From contig NZ_CP025025.1 of assembly GCF_002874535.1 (NCBI RefSeq), forward strand, positions 432,001-496,000: DNA of 64,000 bases. The letters run 5' to 3'. Source of the stretch: Mesobacillus jeotgali (GTDB taxonomy: Bacteria > Bacillota > Bacilli > Bacillales > Cytobacillaceae). Shown here in pieces: positions 24,168 through 32,106 of this stretch (positions within the stretch are counted from its first letter, which is position 1; each line of letters begins with the position of its first letter). The position numbers and the translations under genes are program-made. The notes beneath the pieces were generated by a model, which saw only the letters and a list, made by a program, of their open reading frames with translations, did not search any database and had not been told where the DNA came from.

Positions 24168-24254
24168 ACGAGCATAATTTCCAATTAGCTATATAATTCA
24201 AAAAGTCGCTATAAAAAGGAAAAACTCGCTATATAAAAACCTTTTCCCTATAAA
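24168..24254. repeat. tandem array E1, CGCTATA type, exact 20-bp period
   Basis: GCTATA (or a variant) at 24188, 24208, 24228 and 24248, exactly 20 bp apart, with variable A/T-rich bases between. It is preceded by GAGCATAATTTCCAATTA, related to the leader of the array at 28690. It lies just after the ykn terminator. Confidence 0.85.
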
Positions 24255-24331
24255 ATCAGTTTCATGGTTTCATATGTATAGCTTTTTGCAATGGATTTCA
24301 TCAATAGTGACTCAAAGAAGGGGAGAACGCA

Positions 24332-24733
24332 ATGACTTGTCATTATTTTATCGCAACAATGAGGCCGATTGAGGAATTCCATGTGAAGGGTCAGGATTAT
24401 CCTTTCATAAGTGGTGAGGCTTATAAAAAAGAATTGCCGCTTTCTCTTCCATATGTGTATGAATACGGAAACGAGGATCCTGAATTCATCACCTTTCTGG
24501 ATGACTTAATGGAATTTGGCGATGTTGTTGAGTTTTACATATATGAAGAAGGAAAACGGGGGAGGCCTTTGTCTGTTAACCTTCCTGAAGAAGCCCGGAC
24601 GATCAATCTTCTGAAAAAGACCTATAAGAATGAATATGGTGAATACCAGCTGGGCGAGGCAAATTGGAAGGAAGAGCTCGCGAGAAAGACAATTGCCTCG
24701 AAACGGAGCATTACCACATTCGTGAAATATTGA
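24332..24733 (+). CDS. uncharacterised small soluble protein
   Basis: 133 residues, acidic, no membrane helix or signal peptide. It starts MTCHYFIATMRPIEEFHVKG, with mixed alpha/beta character and a Lys-rich end. GGGGAG precedes the ATG. Single gene between terminators and a 20-bp repeat array. I do not recognise the family and see no catalytic motif. Confidence 0.7.
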   Translation: MTCHYFIATMRPIEEFHVKGQDYPFISGEAYKKELPLSLPYVYEYGNEDPEFITFLDDLMEFGDVVEFYIYEEGKRGRPLSVNLPEEARTINLLKKTYKNEYGEYQLGEANWKEELARKTIASKRSITTFVKY

Positions 24734-24805
24734 ACTTCGAAGCGAAGTCTCACCAAAGTATCGAACCCCCTCCAAAACGCAGTAACAATTAAACTCGCCC
24801 CCCAA

Positions 24806-24830
24806 GCCACTTGAGAGAGTTCAAGTGGCC
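24806..24830. terminator. bidirectional hairpin between convergent genes
   Basis: GCCACTTGA-GAGAG-TTCAAGTGGC, a near-perfect stem, 5 nt before the next minus-strand stop codon. Confidence 0.7.
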
Positions 24831-24834
24831 TTCG

Positions 24835-25584
24835 TTATACCGTTACCAATCGATCATCATTGATATGGTCCAGTTTTTCTTTTATCAAATCAGCGAATTC
24901 ATCAGGCTTGTCGATGTAGAATAGCACCTTTTGCACTTCTTTTTCCTGGCCAAAATATCCTCTTGCAATGACGGGTTCCTTGAAGATGATTTCATATTTT
25001 GCCTCATCGCTCATCCCGAAAATCCTGGTGAGTGCCCGGGGAAACGCGGTGGCATGGAACACACCTTTTTCATGGATAATCCCGCCGCTGTTATTGTATT
25101 TCAGTTTGGCTGGCTGGATTTTTTCAATATCCCTCAAGGGAAAATCCAATTCTCTTCTAACGCCAATTTTAATGTGGATCCGATCCTTCTTCACGAGGAT
25201 CGGCGCATTCCTCAATAAATTATAATCACCCATTATGTAAAAGACGCTGTAAATATGAAGCAACAGCATAACCAGAGCGATTTCCGGCGCTTCTTTTTTC
25301 AAATATATATGGAAGACAATCATCTCGATGACCTGTTCATGGACGAGGGCGAGATAGAGCCAGAAGTAGTTCGACTTTTTATGATAGTAAAAAGTATCTC
25401 GTGCAGGAGTCGGGATTTTCCATTTGAAGAAAGCATAAAAAAGGATTTTCATTTCTTTTTTGTAGATCAGCAGTAACGGATTCTCATTGATTTTTCCTTT
25501 CCGGTATAAAAGAAACAAATGTACAAGAAAGGCTTCGAAAAGCACAACAAGAATGATGCCCGTCACAATCAGGCGCGTCTCCAT
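24835..25584 (-). CDS. membrane protein with PH-like C-terminal domain
   Basis: 249 residues. One N-terminal helix (about 5-27), two central helices (about 72-95 and 98-120), then a soluble beta-rich region (about 130-240) with RNAPILVKKDRIHIKIGVRRELDFPLRD-like character split across strands, reminiscent of bacterial PH-like domains (an impression from pattern, not certain). GGGAGG precedes the ATG. Third gene of a minus-strand cluster behind an XRE regulator and a second membrane protein. Function unknown. Confidence 0.65.
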   Translation of the reverse strand: METRLIVTGIILVVLFEAFLVHLFLLYRKGKINENPLLLIYKKEMKILFYAFFKWKIPTPARDTFYYHKKSNYFWLYLALVHEQVIEMIVFHIYLKKEAPEIALVMLLLHIYSVFYIMGDYNLLRNAPILVKKDRIHIKIGVRRELDFPLRDIEKIQPAKLKYNNSGGIIHEKGVFHATAFPRALTRIFGMSDEAKYEIIFKEPVIARGYFGQEKEVQKVLFYIDKPDEFADLIKEKLDHINDDRLVTV

Positions 25585-25599
25585 AAAAATTCCTCCCGT

Positions 25600-26025
25600 T
25601 TACGAGTATCGTTTCATTTGGAACCAATAGATCAGGTACTGCACAACTCCCATGAAGATGAACAGAATGATCGGCAAATACGGAATGTGATTGAAATAAG
25701 CGGTTAGGGCAATGGCGACTGGAATCGATAGAGCAAAGAAGATGTACACTTTTCTCGTTGCCTTAAAAGTCAGCCACTGCAAACCCTCATCCTCTTCGCG
25801 CATTTCCATCGGGATGATGCGAGGTTTTATCGGATTTTCAGGATTGCGTTTGTTATAGAGTGGAATGACCGCAATCATGATCAGAATCGGTATCCCCAAA
25901 ACCATCGGGTCAATGGTAAGCCAGGCTGGAACATACTCCGAATAGTGGTTGCCAATCATGATGATACCCAACCCCAATACAAGGACAATATTGAATAACG
26001 GTGATTGAAACGTTCTTTTTAACAC
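25600..26025 (-). CDS. four-helix membrane protein of unknown function
   Basis: 141 residues with four hydrophobic helices (about 10-27, 38-55, 88-108, 112-133) and a charged middle loop (NKRNPENPIKPRIIPMEMREEDE). GTG start at 26025 sits 2 nt beyond the stop of the XRE gene; AGGAGAG in the end of that gene provides the ribosome site. The short distance implies co-transcription and coupling with the regulator. Small XRE regulators often precede such membrane proteins, but the pair's role is not known to me. Confidence 0.7.
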   Translation of the reverse strand: MLKRTFQSPLFNIVLVLGLGIIMIGNHYSEYVPAWLTIDPMVLGIPILIMIAVIPLYNKRNPENPIKPRIIPMEMREEDEGLQWLTFKATRKVYIFFALSIPVAIALTAYFNHIPYLPIILFIFMGVVQYLIYWFQMKRYS

Positions 26026-26027
26026 GG

Positions 26028-26231
26028 TTAATTCTCTCCTTCTAAGCGAAATACTTCTTCGACCGATACCTCGAAGGCAGCTGCTATTTTTAATGCGAGG
26101 GTGACAGAGGGAGCGTAGTCGCCTTTTTCGATCAATCCAATCGTTTGTCTCGTCACGCCAATTTTGTCCGCTAGTTCTTGCTGTGAAAATCTGAATCTTG
26201 CTCGGAATTCACGAACAGAGTTTTTTAACAT
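26028..26231 (-). CDS. small XRE-family transcriptional regulator
   Basis: 67 residues consisting of one Cro/CI-type helix-turn-helix (FSQQELADKIGVTRQTIGLI, residues about 15-34) and a short C-terminal helix (ALKIAAAFEVSVEEVFRLEGE). This is the compact YgzD-like class with no effector domain. AAAGGAG precedes the ATG. It is the first gene of a three-gene operon and probably represses its own promoter, whose -35 and -10 boxes contain related TGTAA half-sites. Confidence 0.87.
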   Translation of the reverse strand: MLKNSVREFRARFRFSQQELADKIGVTRQTIGLIEKGDYAPSVTLALKIAAAFEVSVEEVFRLEGEN

Positions 26232-26273
26232 TTACAAGTTTACTCCTTTGGTAATATTTGTTTATTCACCCTA

Positions 26274-26302
26274 AATGTAATATATCCTTTGCATTTTGTA
26301 AA
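26274..26302 (-). promoter_or_regulatory. SigA-type promoter of the XRE operon
   Basis: On the minus strand TTTACA, 17 nt, TACATT. TTACA/TGTAA half-sites recur in this stretch (26274, 26297 and about 26330), a possible autoregulatory operator. Confidence 0.6.
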
Positions 26303-26474
26303 CTATTTTTTACATTATCGTCTTTATGAGTTGTTTTATTAAACAACGTTTCATCCTAATCTAATAAAACTAGTCCAATATACTCAACTGTTAAAAAATA
26401 CCTGTATAACCATAGTAAGGGAGTGCCGATAAGGCATGTATATACATAAAATGTTGAAGGACGGGGTGACTGCA

Positions 26475-28655
26475 ATGCAGCCGGATTTGAATAACAGTTC
26501 TCTTTTTGAGGTATATAAATCCTTATTTGATTATAACCATGATGGGTGCTATGCCCTTGATATGGAAGGGAATTTTATTGTTTTTAATGAAGAGGCGGTA
26601 GCCATAACGGGTTATACCATTGATGAAGCAATGGAATTGAACTTTATATCGATTCTCCATGAGGATTATGTTGAGGAAACGATCGAGCATTTTAAACGGG
26701 TCACAAGAGGACAACGTGAGAAGTTTGAAACGGTCATTTTAAGGAAGGGGACAGGTGAGCGTGTCAATCTGATGATCACAGCAGTGCCGATTAAGGTTGG
26801 AAATGAAATCTTGGGAGTTGTGGGTTGCGCACAGGATATCACAGAAAAAAAGGAGCTCGAGGCATTGGTGAGCGGCCAAAACCGGATCCTTAAAATGATG
26901 GCAAAGGGAGCTGGTTTTCAGGAAGTTCTTGATGAAATAGTATTTTTCATCGAGAATTTCACGGACGGCGCACACTGTTCCATCCTGATTGCGGATCAAG
27001 AGAGAAGGAAATTGCACCATGGATCATCTCCCCATCTGCCGCCAGTATATAATGCAGCAGTTGATGGTATGCCAATTGGTCCTACGGCTGGTTCCTGTGG
27101 CACGGCGGCCTTTTTTGAAAAATCCGTAGTCGTGACAGATATTGAGAACGATCCATTATGGGAGCATTACCGCGAACTGGCTCTTCCCTATGATTTGAAG
27201 GCTTGCTGGTCTTCCCCAGTTTTTGACGATGACCATAGGGTGATTGGCACATTTGGCATGTATTATTGCAATACGAGGTCTCCACGCGAGAAGGACCGGA
27301 AAATCATTGAAAAAGCAACAGACCTCACCAGCCTTGTGATTCAGCACTATCGGGCAAAAGAAAAAATTGATTTTATGGCGTATCATGATGCGTTGACCGG
27401 GCTGGCGAACCGCAGACGGTTTGATGAAAGGGTCCAAAGTGCCATTGCAGAGACAAATCTGGAACAGGAAGAAAAAATGAGTCTGATGTTCCTCGACCTC
27501 GATCGTTTTAAATACGTGAACGACTCTCTTGGCCATTCGATTGGTGACCGGCTGCTTGTGCATGTTTCTGACAAATTAAAAGATTGCCTGGGAGATGGTG
27601 ACTTGTTCTCGAGACAGGGAGGGGACGAGTTCACTATTTTACTAGAGCATACGACGAAAGAAAAAGCCGAAGCTGTGGCCCGTAACATACTCAAGGCATT
27701 AGAGGAGCCTTTTGTAATTGATGGTACAGATATTTTCATCTCAACGAGTATAGGCATGAGCTTTTACCCAGATGATGGTGAGGAAGTTGACATGCTGTTG
27801 AGCAAGGCAGATGTCGCGATGTATCAGGCAAAAAAGCAAGGGCGCAATAATTACCAGATGTATGATGTGTTGCTTGATCGAAAAGCATTTGAAAGGCTTC
27901 AGATTGAAAATGAGCTCCGCAAAGCGCTCGAGCGTAATGAATTTGCGCTTAATTATCAGCCGATTGTAAACTTATGCAAGAATGAGATCAAAGGGGCGGA
28001 GGCGCTTATCCGCTGGCAAAATGACAGAGTTGGTAATGTATCACCAGATCATTTCATTCCGATCGCGGAAGAAACGGGATTGATTATTCCGATTGGTGAG
28101 TGGGTGCTGAAAACCGCCCTGCTTCAGCTCAAGGAATGGCACGAAAACGGAATGGATGGGTTGACGGTATCGGTGAACTTATCGATTCGCCAATTTTATC
28201 AGCCTGATTTGATTCCGATGATAAAGGAAACTCTTGAGTTAGCCGGAGTCGAGCCGAGGTACCTGACAATCGAGATTACCGAAAGCATGACGATGGATGT
28301 TGAAAAAGCAAGCGTGATCCTTCATGAGCTGAAGGGACTTGGAGTGAATATCTCGATCGACGATTTCGGCACAGGCTACAGCTCGCTGAGTTACCTGAAG
28401 AGATTCCCGATAGATCATTTGAAAATTGATCGTTGCTTTGTGAAGGACATCGCCGACAATAAAAGCGACGAAAATATCGCCACAACGATTATTCTGATGG
28501 CGCATAACCTGGGATTGTCCGTCATTGCAGAAGGCGTTGAAACAGCAAACCAGTTAGGAGTATTGAAACAGCACCGCTGCAATGAAGCGCAAGGATATCA
28601 CTTCAGCAAACCCGTTCCAGGAGAAGAATTTCCTGGAATTAAAGTTCCTTCGTGA
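26475..28655 (+). CDS. PAS-GAF-GGDEF-EAL cyclic-di-GMP enzyme
   Basis: About 726 cytoplasmic residues: PAS (10-127), GAF (137-290), diguanylate cyclase GGDEF (298-460) and EAL phosphodiesterase (470-715). Both catalytic motifs are intact: RQGGDEF and AEALIRW, with DDFGTGYSSL and VIAEGVE further on, so it could make and break cyclic-di-GMP. The Arg of the RxxD inhibitory site before GGDEF is Gly here. ATG at 26475 follows GGGGTGA; the frame also allows ATG at 26436, which has a poorer site. PAS and GAF imply control by an unidentified small signal. Single gene with terminator. Confidence 0.9.
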   Translation: MQPDLNNSSLFEVYKSLFDYNHDGCYALDMEGNFIVFNEEAVAITGYTIDEAMELNFISILHEDYVEETIEHFKRVTRGQREKFETVILRKGTGERVNLMITAVPIKVGNEILGVVGCAQDITEKKELEALVSGQNRILKMMAKGAGFQEVLDEIVFFIENFTDGAHCSILIADQERRKLHHGSSPHLPPVYNAAVDGMPIGPTAGSCGTAAFFEKSVVVTDIENDPLWEHYRELALPYDLKACWSSPVFDDDHRVIGTFGMYYCNTRSPREKDRKIIEKATDLTSLVIQHYRAKEKIDFMAYHDALTGLANRRRFDERVQSAIAETNLEQEEKMSLMFLDLDRFKYVNDSLGHSIGDRLLVHVSDKLKDCLGDGDLFSRQGGDEFTILLEHTTKEKAEAVARNILKALEEPFVIDGTDIFISTSIGMSFYPDDGEEVDMLLSKADVAMYQAKKQGRNNYQMYDVLLDRKAFERLQIENELRKALERNEFALNYQPIVNLCKNEIKGAEALIRWQNDRVGNVSPDHFIPIAEETGLIIPIGEWVLKTALLQLKEWHENGMDGLTVSVNLSIRQFYQPDLIPMIKETLELAGVEPRYLTIEITESMTMDVEKASVILHELKGLGVNISIDDFGTGYSSLSYLKRFPIDHLKIDRCFVKDIADNKSDENIATTIILMAHNLGLSVIAEGVETANQLGVLKQHRCNEAQGYHFSKPVPGEEFPGIKVPS

Positions 28656-28673
28656 TTCGGAGGAACTTTTTTT
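28641..28673 (+). terminator. rho-independent terminator
   Basis: AAAGTTCCT-loop-AGGAACTTT with a T run, overlapping the last codons of the GGDEF-EAL gene. Confidence 0.85.
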
Positions 28674-28689
28674 ATACAAGCCAATTGGA

Positions 28690-28824
28690 AAAAAACAAGC
28701 GGAATTTCCAGTTCGCTATATAAATTAGAAACTCGCTATAAAAAGGAGATTCTCGCTATAAAAATAAATAAGTTGCTATAAAAAAGATATTTTCGCTATA
28801 CAACTTCATTTTTCGCTATAAAAA
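28690..28824. repeat. tandem array E2, CGCTATA type, exact 20-bp period
   Basis: GCTATA at 28715, 28735, 28755, 28775, 28795 and 28815, six hits exactly 20 bp apart, mostly preceded by TCTC/TTTC. The leader AAGCGGAATTTCCAGTTCG is related to that of array E1. It fills much of the 320-nt gap between the GGDEF-EAL gene and the beta-propeller gene. Non-coding. Confidence 0.9.
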
Positions 28825-28976
28825 TTTTTCAAGTAAAGTTGAACATGGTATCTCAAATGCATTCTTTACAAAGTTACCCGCTTTTTCATTAGAATTCTTC
28901 CTGAATTGTAATTTTCAGGTTAAAACCTGAAACACCAGAGAGCAATCCCCGTCTAATTTTTCAAAGGGGCTGAAAA

Positions 28977-31157
28977 ATGATGAAAAAATGGTGGTTATTA
29001 AGCGGTTTGTTGCTCGTTGCAATAGTAGCGGTGGCTTTTTATTCTTTATCCCAGTTCAAGGTAGTCAATGCGTGGGAAGAGGAGCATGTGGTCCTGCCGA
29101 ATAAGGTGTGGAAGCTAGAGTTTTCTGAGAAAATCTCTGAAGAAAGTCTTGACCCTGATTTGGTTTATGTGATGAATGACAGCGGAGAGAAGCTCGACAC
29201 GAAGCTGGAGCTGGGTGACGACCAGAAAACCATTTACATCCATCCTCCGAAAAACGGTTATGACCTCAAAGCGAAGGAGTATACCGTTCATTTTAAAAAA
29301 GGAATTAAATCTGCGCTTGGCAGAGAGCTGAACTCTGAGCACAACTGGAAGTTCATTGTAAAAGAAACGCTTCCGACTGTTGGCTCACAGGAGAATCTGG
29401 CGAGTTATTTTGAAGAGATCATAGAGGAAGAGAAAGAGGCCCGAAGCTGGTTTGGCGGATTGAAGGAATCCTTCTCGGCTGGTGAGGATAAGGCGACGGA
29501 GGAGTCAGTGGCTGCTGATAAGTCCGGTGGCGGCGGAGATGTTTCTGAAACGAATGTGCAGGTGCAGGGTGTAGATGAAGCGGATATTGTCAAAACGGAT
29601 GGGAAAAGCATTTTCCAGGCTGAGCATAACAAGGTTCGGATCATTCAAGCGGTTCCTGGTACGCAGATGAAGGTTTTATCGGTCCTGCATTTTGATGAGA
29701 ATTTTTCACCAAGTCAGCTATTCCTGCAAGACGATCAACTGGTGGTCATTGGCCATCAGTACAACGAAATATATAGGCCATATGAAGATGTCGCTAAGGA
29801 CTCGTTGATTGCTCCGATGATGCAGTTGACGACAATCATTGTCTATGATGTTAAAAATCCTGCTAAACCGAAACAGGTTCGTGAAGTTAAAGTGGAAGGT
29901 CACTATGTTTCGGCGAGGAAGGTGGAGAACCTTGTCTATCTCATCACGCAGCATTATCCGGATTACTGGCTGCTGAAGGAAAATAGGAAAATTGATATCA
30001 GGCCGAAGTTCACTGACACTGCTTATGATTCAAAGGAAAGAACGATTGATTATGATGATATTCATTATTTCCCAGAGTCACGCCAGCCGAATTATACATT
30101 GATTGCTGCGCTTGATCTTGACAAACCGAAAAAGAAAGTGGCCATGACCACGTATTTGGGCAGCGGAAACCAGCTGTATATGTCCAAGGAGAGCCTCTAC
30201 CTGGCTGTCGAGAATTATGGCGATATGGAGCGGAAGGATCGAGGTGTGATTGCGCCGGACACCGATGTCCATAAATTTGAGGTTAAGGGCCTGGATGTAA
30301 AATACCACAGCTCCGCCACCGTGCCAGGTACCGTGCTGAACCAGTTCTCAATGGATGAACACAATGGCTATTTTCGCGTGGTGACGACGAAAGGCTATGC
30401 GTGGGATGAACAACGTCCTTCTAGCAATCATCTCTATATTTTGGATAAAAATTTAAAGGAAACAGGGAAAATTGAAGATTTGGCGCGCGGGGAGAGAATC
30501 TATTCAGCAAGGTTTATGGGTGATCGGATCTATATGGTTACTTTTAAAGAAACAGATCCGCTGTTTGTATTCGATGCAAGCGATCCAGCTAATCCAAAAG
30601 TGCTCGGCGAATTGAAAATCCCGGGTTTCAGCAATTATCTGCACCCATATGATGAAAACCATATCATTGGATTTGGTCAGGATACGAAGATTGTCGCTGA
30701 AAAAGGAGCCTCGCAGCCGCGTATCCTCACAGATGGAGTTAAAATCTCTTTGTTCGATGTCAGTGACATGTCCAATCCGAAAGAGAAATTCACTGAGATT
30801 ATTGGCGGCAGGGGTACCTATTCTCCGCTGAATCATGACCATAAAGCACTGCTGTTCAATAAAGACAAAGACATTTTTGCCTTCCCAATTTCGGTTTACC
30901 TAAACAGCGAGAAGAACGAATACGAGCAAATCTTTGAATATCAGGGGGCCTATGTATATAGTATCGATCCTGCGACCGGATTTAAGCTGAAGTCTAAAAT
31001 TACCCACATTAACGGCGACATGCCGTATTACGAAGAATGGGAGCACCAAATCCAGCGCCTGCTTTATATCGGTGACACATTGTACGCCCTGTCTGCTGAA
31101 AAAATTACAAGTCATAAAATGGGCAGCTATGAGAAGGTAGCGGAGTTGGAATATTAA
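28977..31157 (+). CDS. secreted beta-propeller protein (Beta_propel family)
   Basis: 726 residues. A signal anchor (about 4-26), an N-terminal Ig-like domain resembling SbsA-type (about 38-128: PNKVWKLEFSEKISEESL ... YTVHFKKGI), an acidic linker (about 140-190), and a long C-terminal beta-propeller region (about 195-726; VQGVDEADIVKTDGKSIF is the family signature, followed by SARFMGDRIYMVTF and LHPYDENHIIGFGQD). I know this family from secreted proteins distantly related to WD40. Role unknown, probably binding at the cell surface. Terminator follows immediately. Confidence 0.85.
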   Translation: MMKKWWLLSGLLLVAIVAVAFYSLSQFKVVNAWEEEHVVLPNKVWKLEFSEKISEESLDPDLVYVMNDSGEKLDTKLELGDDQKTIYIHPPKNGYDLKAKEYTVHFKKGIKSALGRELNSEHNWKFIVKETLPTVGSQENLASYFEEIIEEEKEARSWFGGLKESFSAGEDKATEESVAADKSGGGGDVSETNVQVQGVDEADIVKTDGKSIFQAEHNKVRIIQAVPGTQMKVLSVLHFDENFSPSQLFLQDDQLVVIGHQYNEIYRPYEDVAKDSLIAPMMQLTTIIVYDVKNPAKPKQVREVKVEGHYVSARKVENLVYLITQHYPDYWLLKENRKIDIRPKFTDTAYDSKERTIDYDDIHYFPESRQPNYTLIAALDLDKPKKKVAMTTYLGSGNQLYMSKESLYLAVENYGDMERKDRGVIAPDTDVHKFEVKGLDVKYHSSATVPGTVLNQFSMDEHNGYFRVVTTKGYAWDEQRPSSNHLYILDKNLKETGKIEDLARGERIYSARFMGDRIYMVTFKETDPLFVFDASDPANPKVLGELKIPGFSNYLHPYDENHIIGFGQDTKIVAEKGASQPRILTDGVKISLFDVSDMSNPKEKFTEIIGGRGTYSPLNHDHKALLFNKDKDIFAFPISVYLNSEKNEYEQIFEYQGAYVYSIDPATGFKLKSKITHINGDMPYYEEWEHQIQRLLYIGDTLYALSAEKITSHKMGSYEKVAELEY

Positions 31158-31159
31158 AA

Positions 31160-31206
31160 AAGGAGGCACTTCTGCAATTGAACCGCAGAAGTGCCTTCTC
31201 GTTTTA
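31160..31206 (+). terminator. rho-independent terminator
   Basis: AGGAGGCACTTCTGC-loop-GCAGAAGTGCCTTCT followed by CGTTTTATT. Confidence 0.85.
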
Positions 31207-31251
31207 TTAACTGCTGAGTCCTTCAGTATTCTGCAGCCCGATTCTGCACCC

Positions 31252-31680
31252 TTAGTGTTTGGGATCCTGCAGCCCCTCAGTGTTCTGCAGCACAATTCTC
31301 CAACCATCTGGGTCGGCAATCGTGACACCGGCATTTATCCAATATGGGTTTTCCGGCTCGACCTCCGGGTAGCCCATGTCATGCAGCCGCCCGGCGATTG
31401 CGTCTCGCGCTTCCTTGTCAGGAATGTAGAAGACTAATAGATTGTCTTCTGTCGGTGCGGGGCAGGGGCTGCCATGTTCATGCTGGGTAAATTCCAGGTG
31501 GTAGCATACACCCGGCAGGCCGAGCATAACACCATCATACCCATCATGCTTCTCGAACCCACCAACCACTTCAAGCCCAACACCATCTCGGTAAAATTCA
31601 ACGACCTTTTTTAGCTGATCCGTTGGCCGTGCAATCCTGAATTGAACGGCAGGCATTTTTTTAGACCAAGGTTTCTTCAT
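31252..31680 (-). CDS. VOC-family protein
   Basis: 142 residues, glyoxalase-type fold. FRIARPTDQLKKVVEFYRDGVGLEVVGGFEKHDGYDGVMLG opens the first module in two parts and YWINAGVTIADPDGWRIVLQN closes the second. ATG at 31680 has GAGGTG 5-6 nt upstream; the GTG three codons earlier does not. The C-terminal LQNTEGLQDPKH is echoed after the stop codon, where the same reading frame again encodes LQNTEGL, evidence of a short duplication at the gene's end. Single gene, activity unknown. Confidence 0.85.
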   Translation of the reverse strand: MKKPWSKKMPAVQFRIARPTDQLKKVVEFYRDGVGLEVVGGFEKHDGYDGVMLGLPGVCYHLEFTQHEHGSPCPAPTEDNLLVFYIPDKEARDAIAGRLHDMGYPEVEPENPYWINAGVTIADPDGWRIVLQNTEGLQDPKH

Positions 31681-31781
31681 CTTCAGCACCTCGAATTAAT
31701 TCTATAGGTTTATTATATAATGAAGAAACACCTTTGAGGTCGGAGATAGGAATGAGAATTCCTCAGACTTTCGATGTAGTT

Positions 31782-31790
31782 TGTTATAAT
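31782..31790 (+). promoter_or_regulatory. extended -10 promoter
   Basis: TG-T-TATAAT at 31782-31790, 30 nt before the next start codon; no convincing -35 box. Confidence 0.5.
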
Positions 31791-31820
31791 TAATATGATA
31801 TTAAATTAAGAGGTGTTTAC

Positions 31821-32015
31821 ATGACCCTTGGTCTTGTTTTAGTCATCATTATTCTCATGGGAGCACTGCTGGCAACATTGTTATTGTCCGGCAAGGGAGA
31901 CGAAGAATATAGCAAAGCCACGAAAAAGAACACGACGAATCTCACAATAATTTATGTGGTGGTTATTTTGTTATCATTCATAGCCGTTGGGGTTTATATT
32001 AGGTGGTTTGTGTAG
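31821..32015 (+). CDS. small two-helix membrane protein
   Basis: 64 residues with two membrane helices (about 3-23 and 41-61) joined by a polar loop (GKGDEEYSKATKKNTTN). AAGAGGTG precedes the ATG by 6 nt. Likely a membrane-tethered helper or unknown subunit. I do not recognise a family. It is a single gene closed by a bidirectional terminator. Confidence 0.7.
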   Translation: MTLGLVLVIIILMGALLATLLLSGKGDEEYSKATKKNTTNLTIIYVVVILLSFIAVGVYIRWFV

Positions 32016-32062
32016 GAGTGCGGATACAAGTTCGAAAACAATGCGAAACTACTTTTGTTCAT

Positions 32063-32106
32063 AAAAAAGGTCAGCCTCTCACAACGAAAGGCTGACCTCT
32101 TCTTTT
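32063..32106. terminator. bidirectional terminator
   Basis: AGGTCAGCCT-loop-AGGCTGACCT with A and T runs on the two sides, between the small membrane protein and gntP. Confidence 0.85.

Noticed and set aside
23391-24184. Two minus-strand ORFs
   Set aside because: Antisense shadows of yknZ without ribosome sites.
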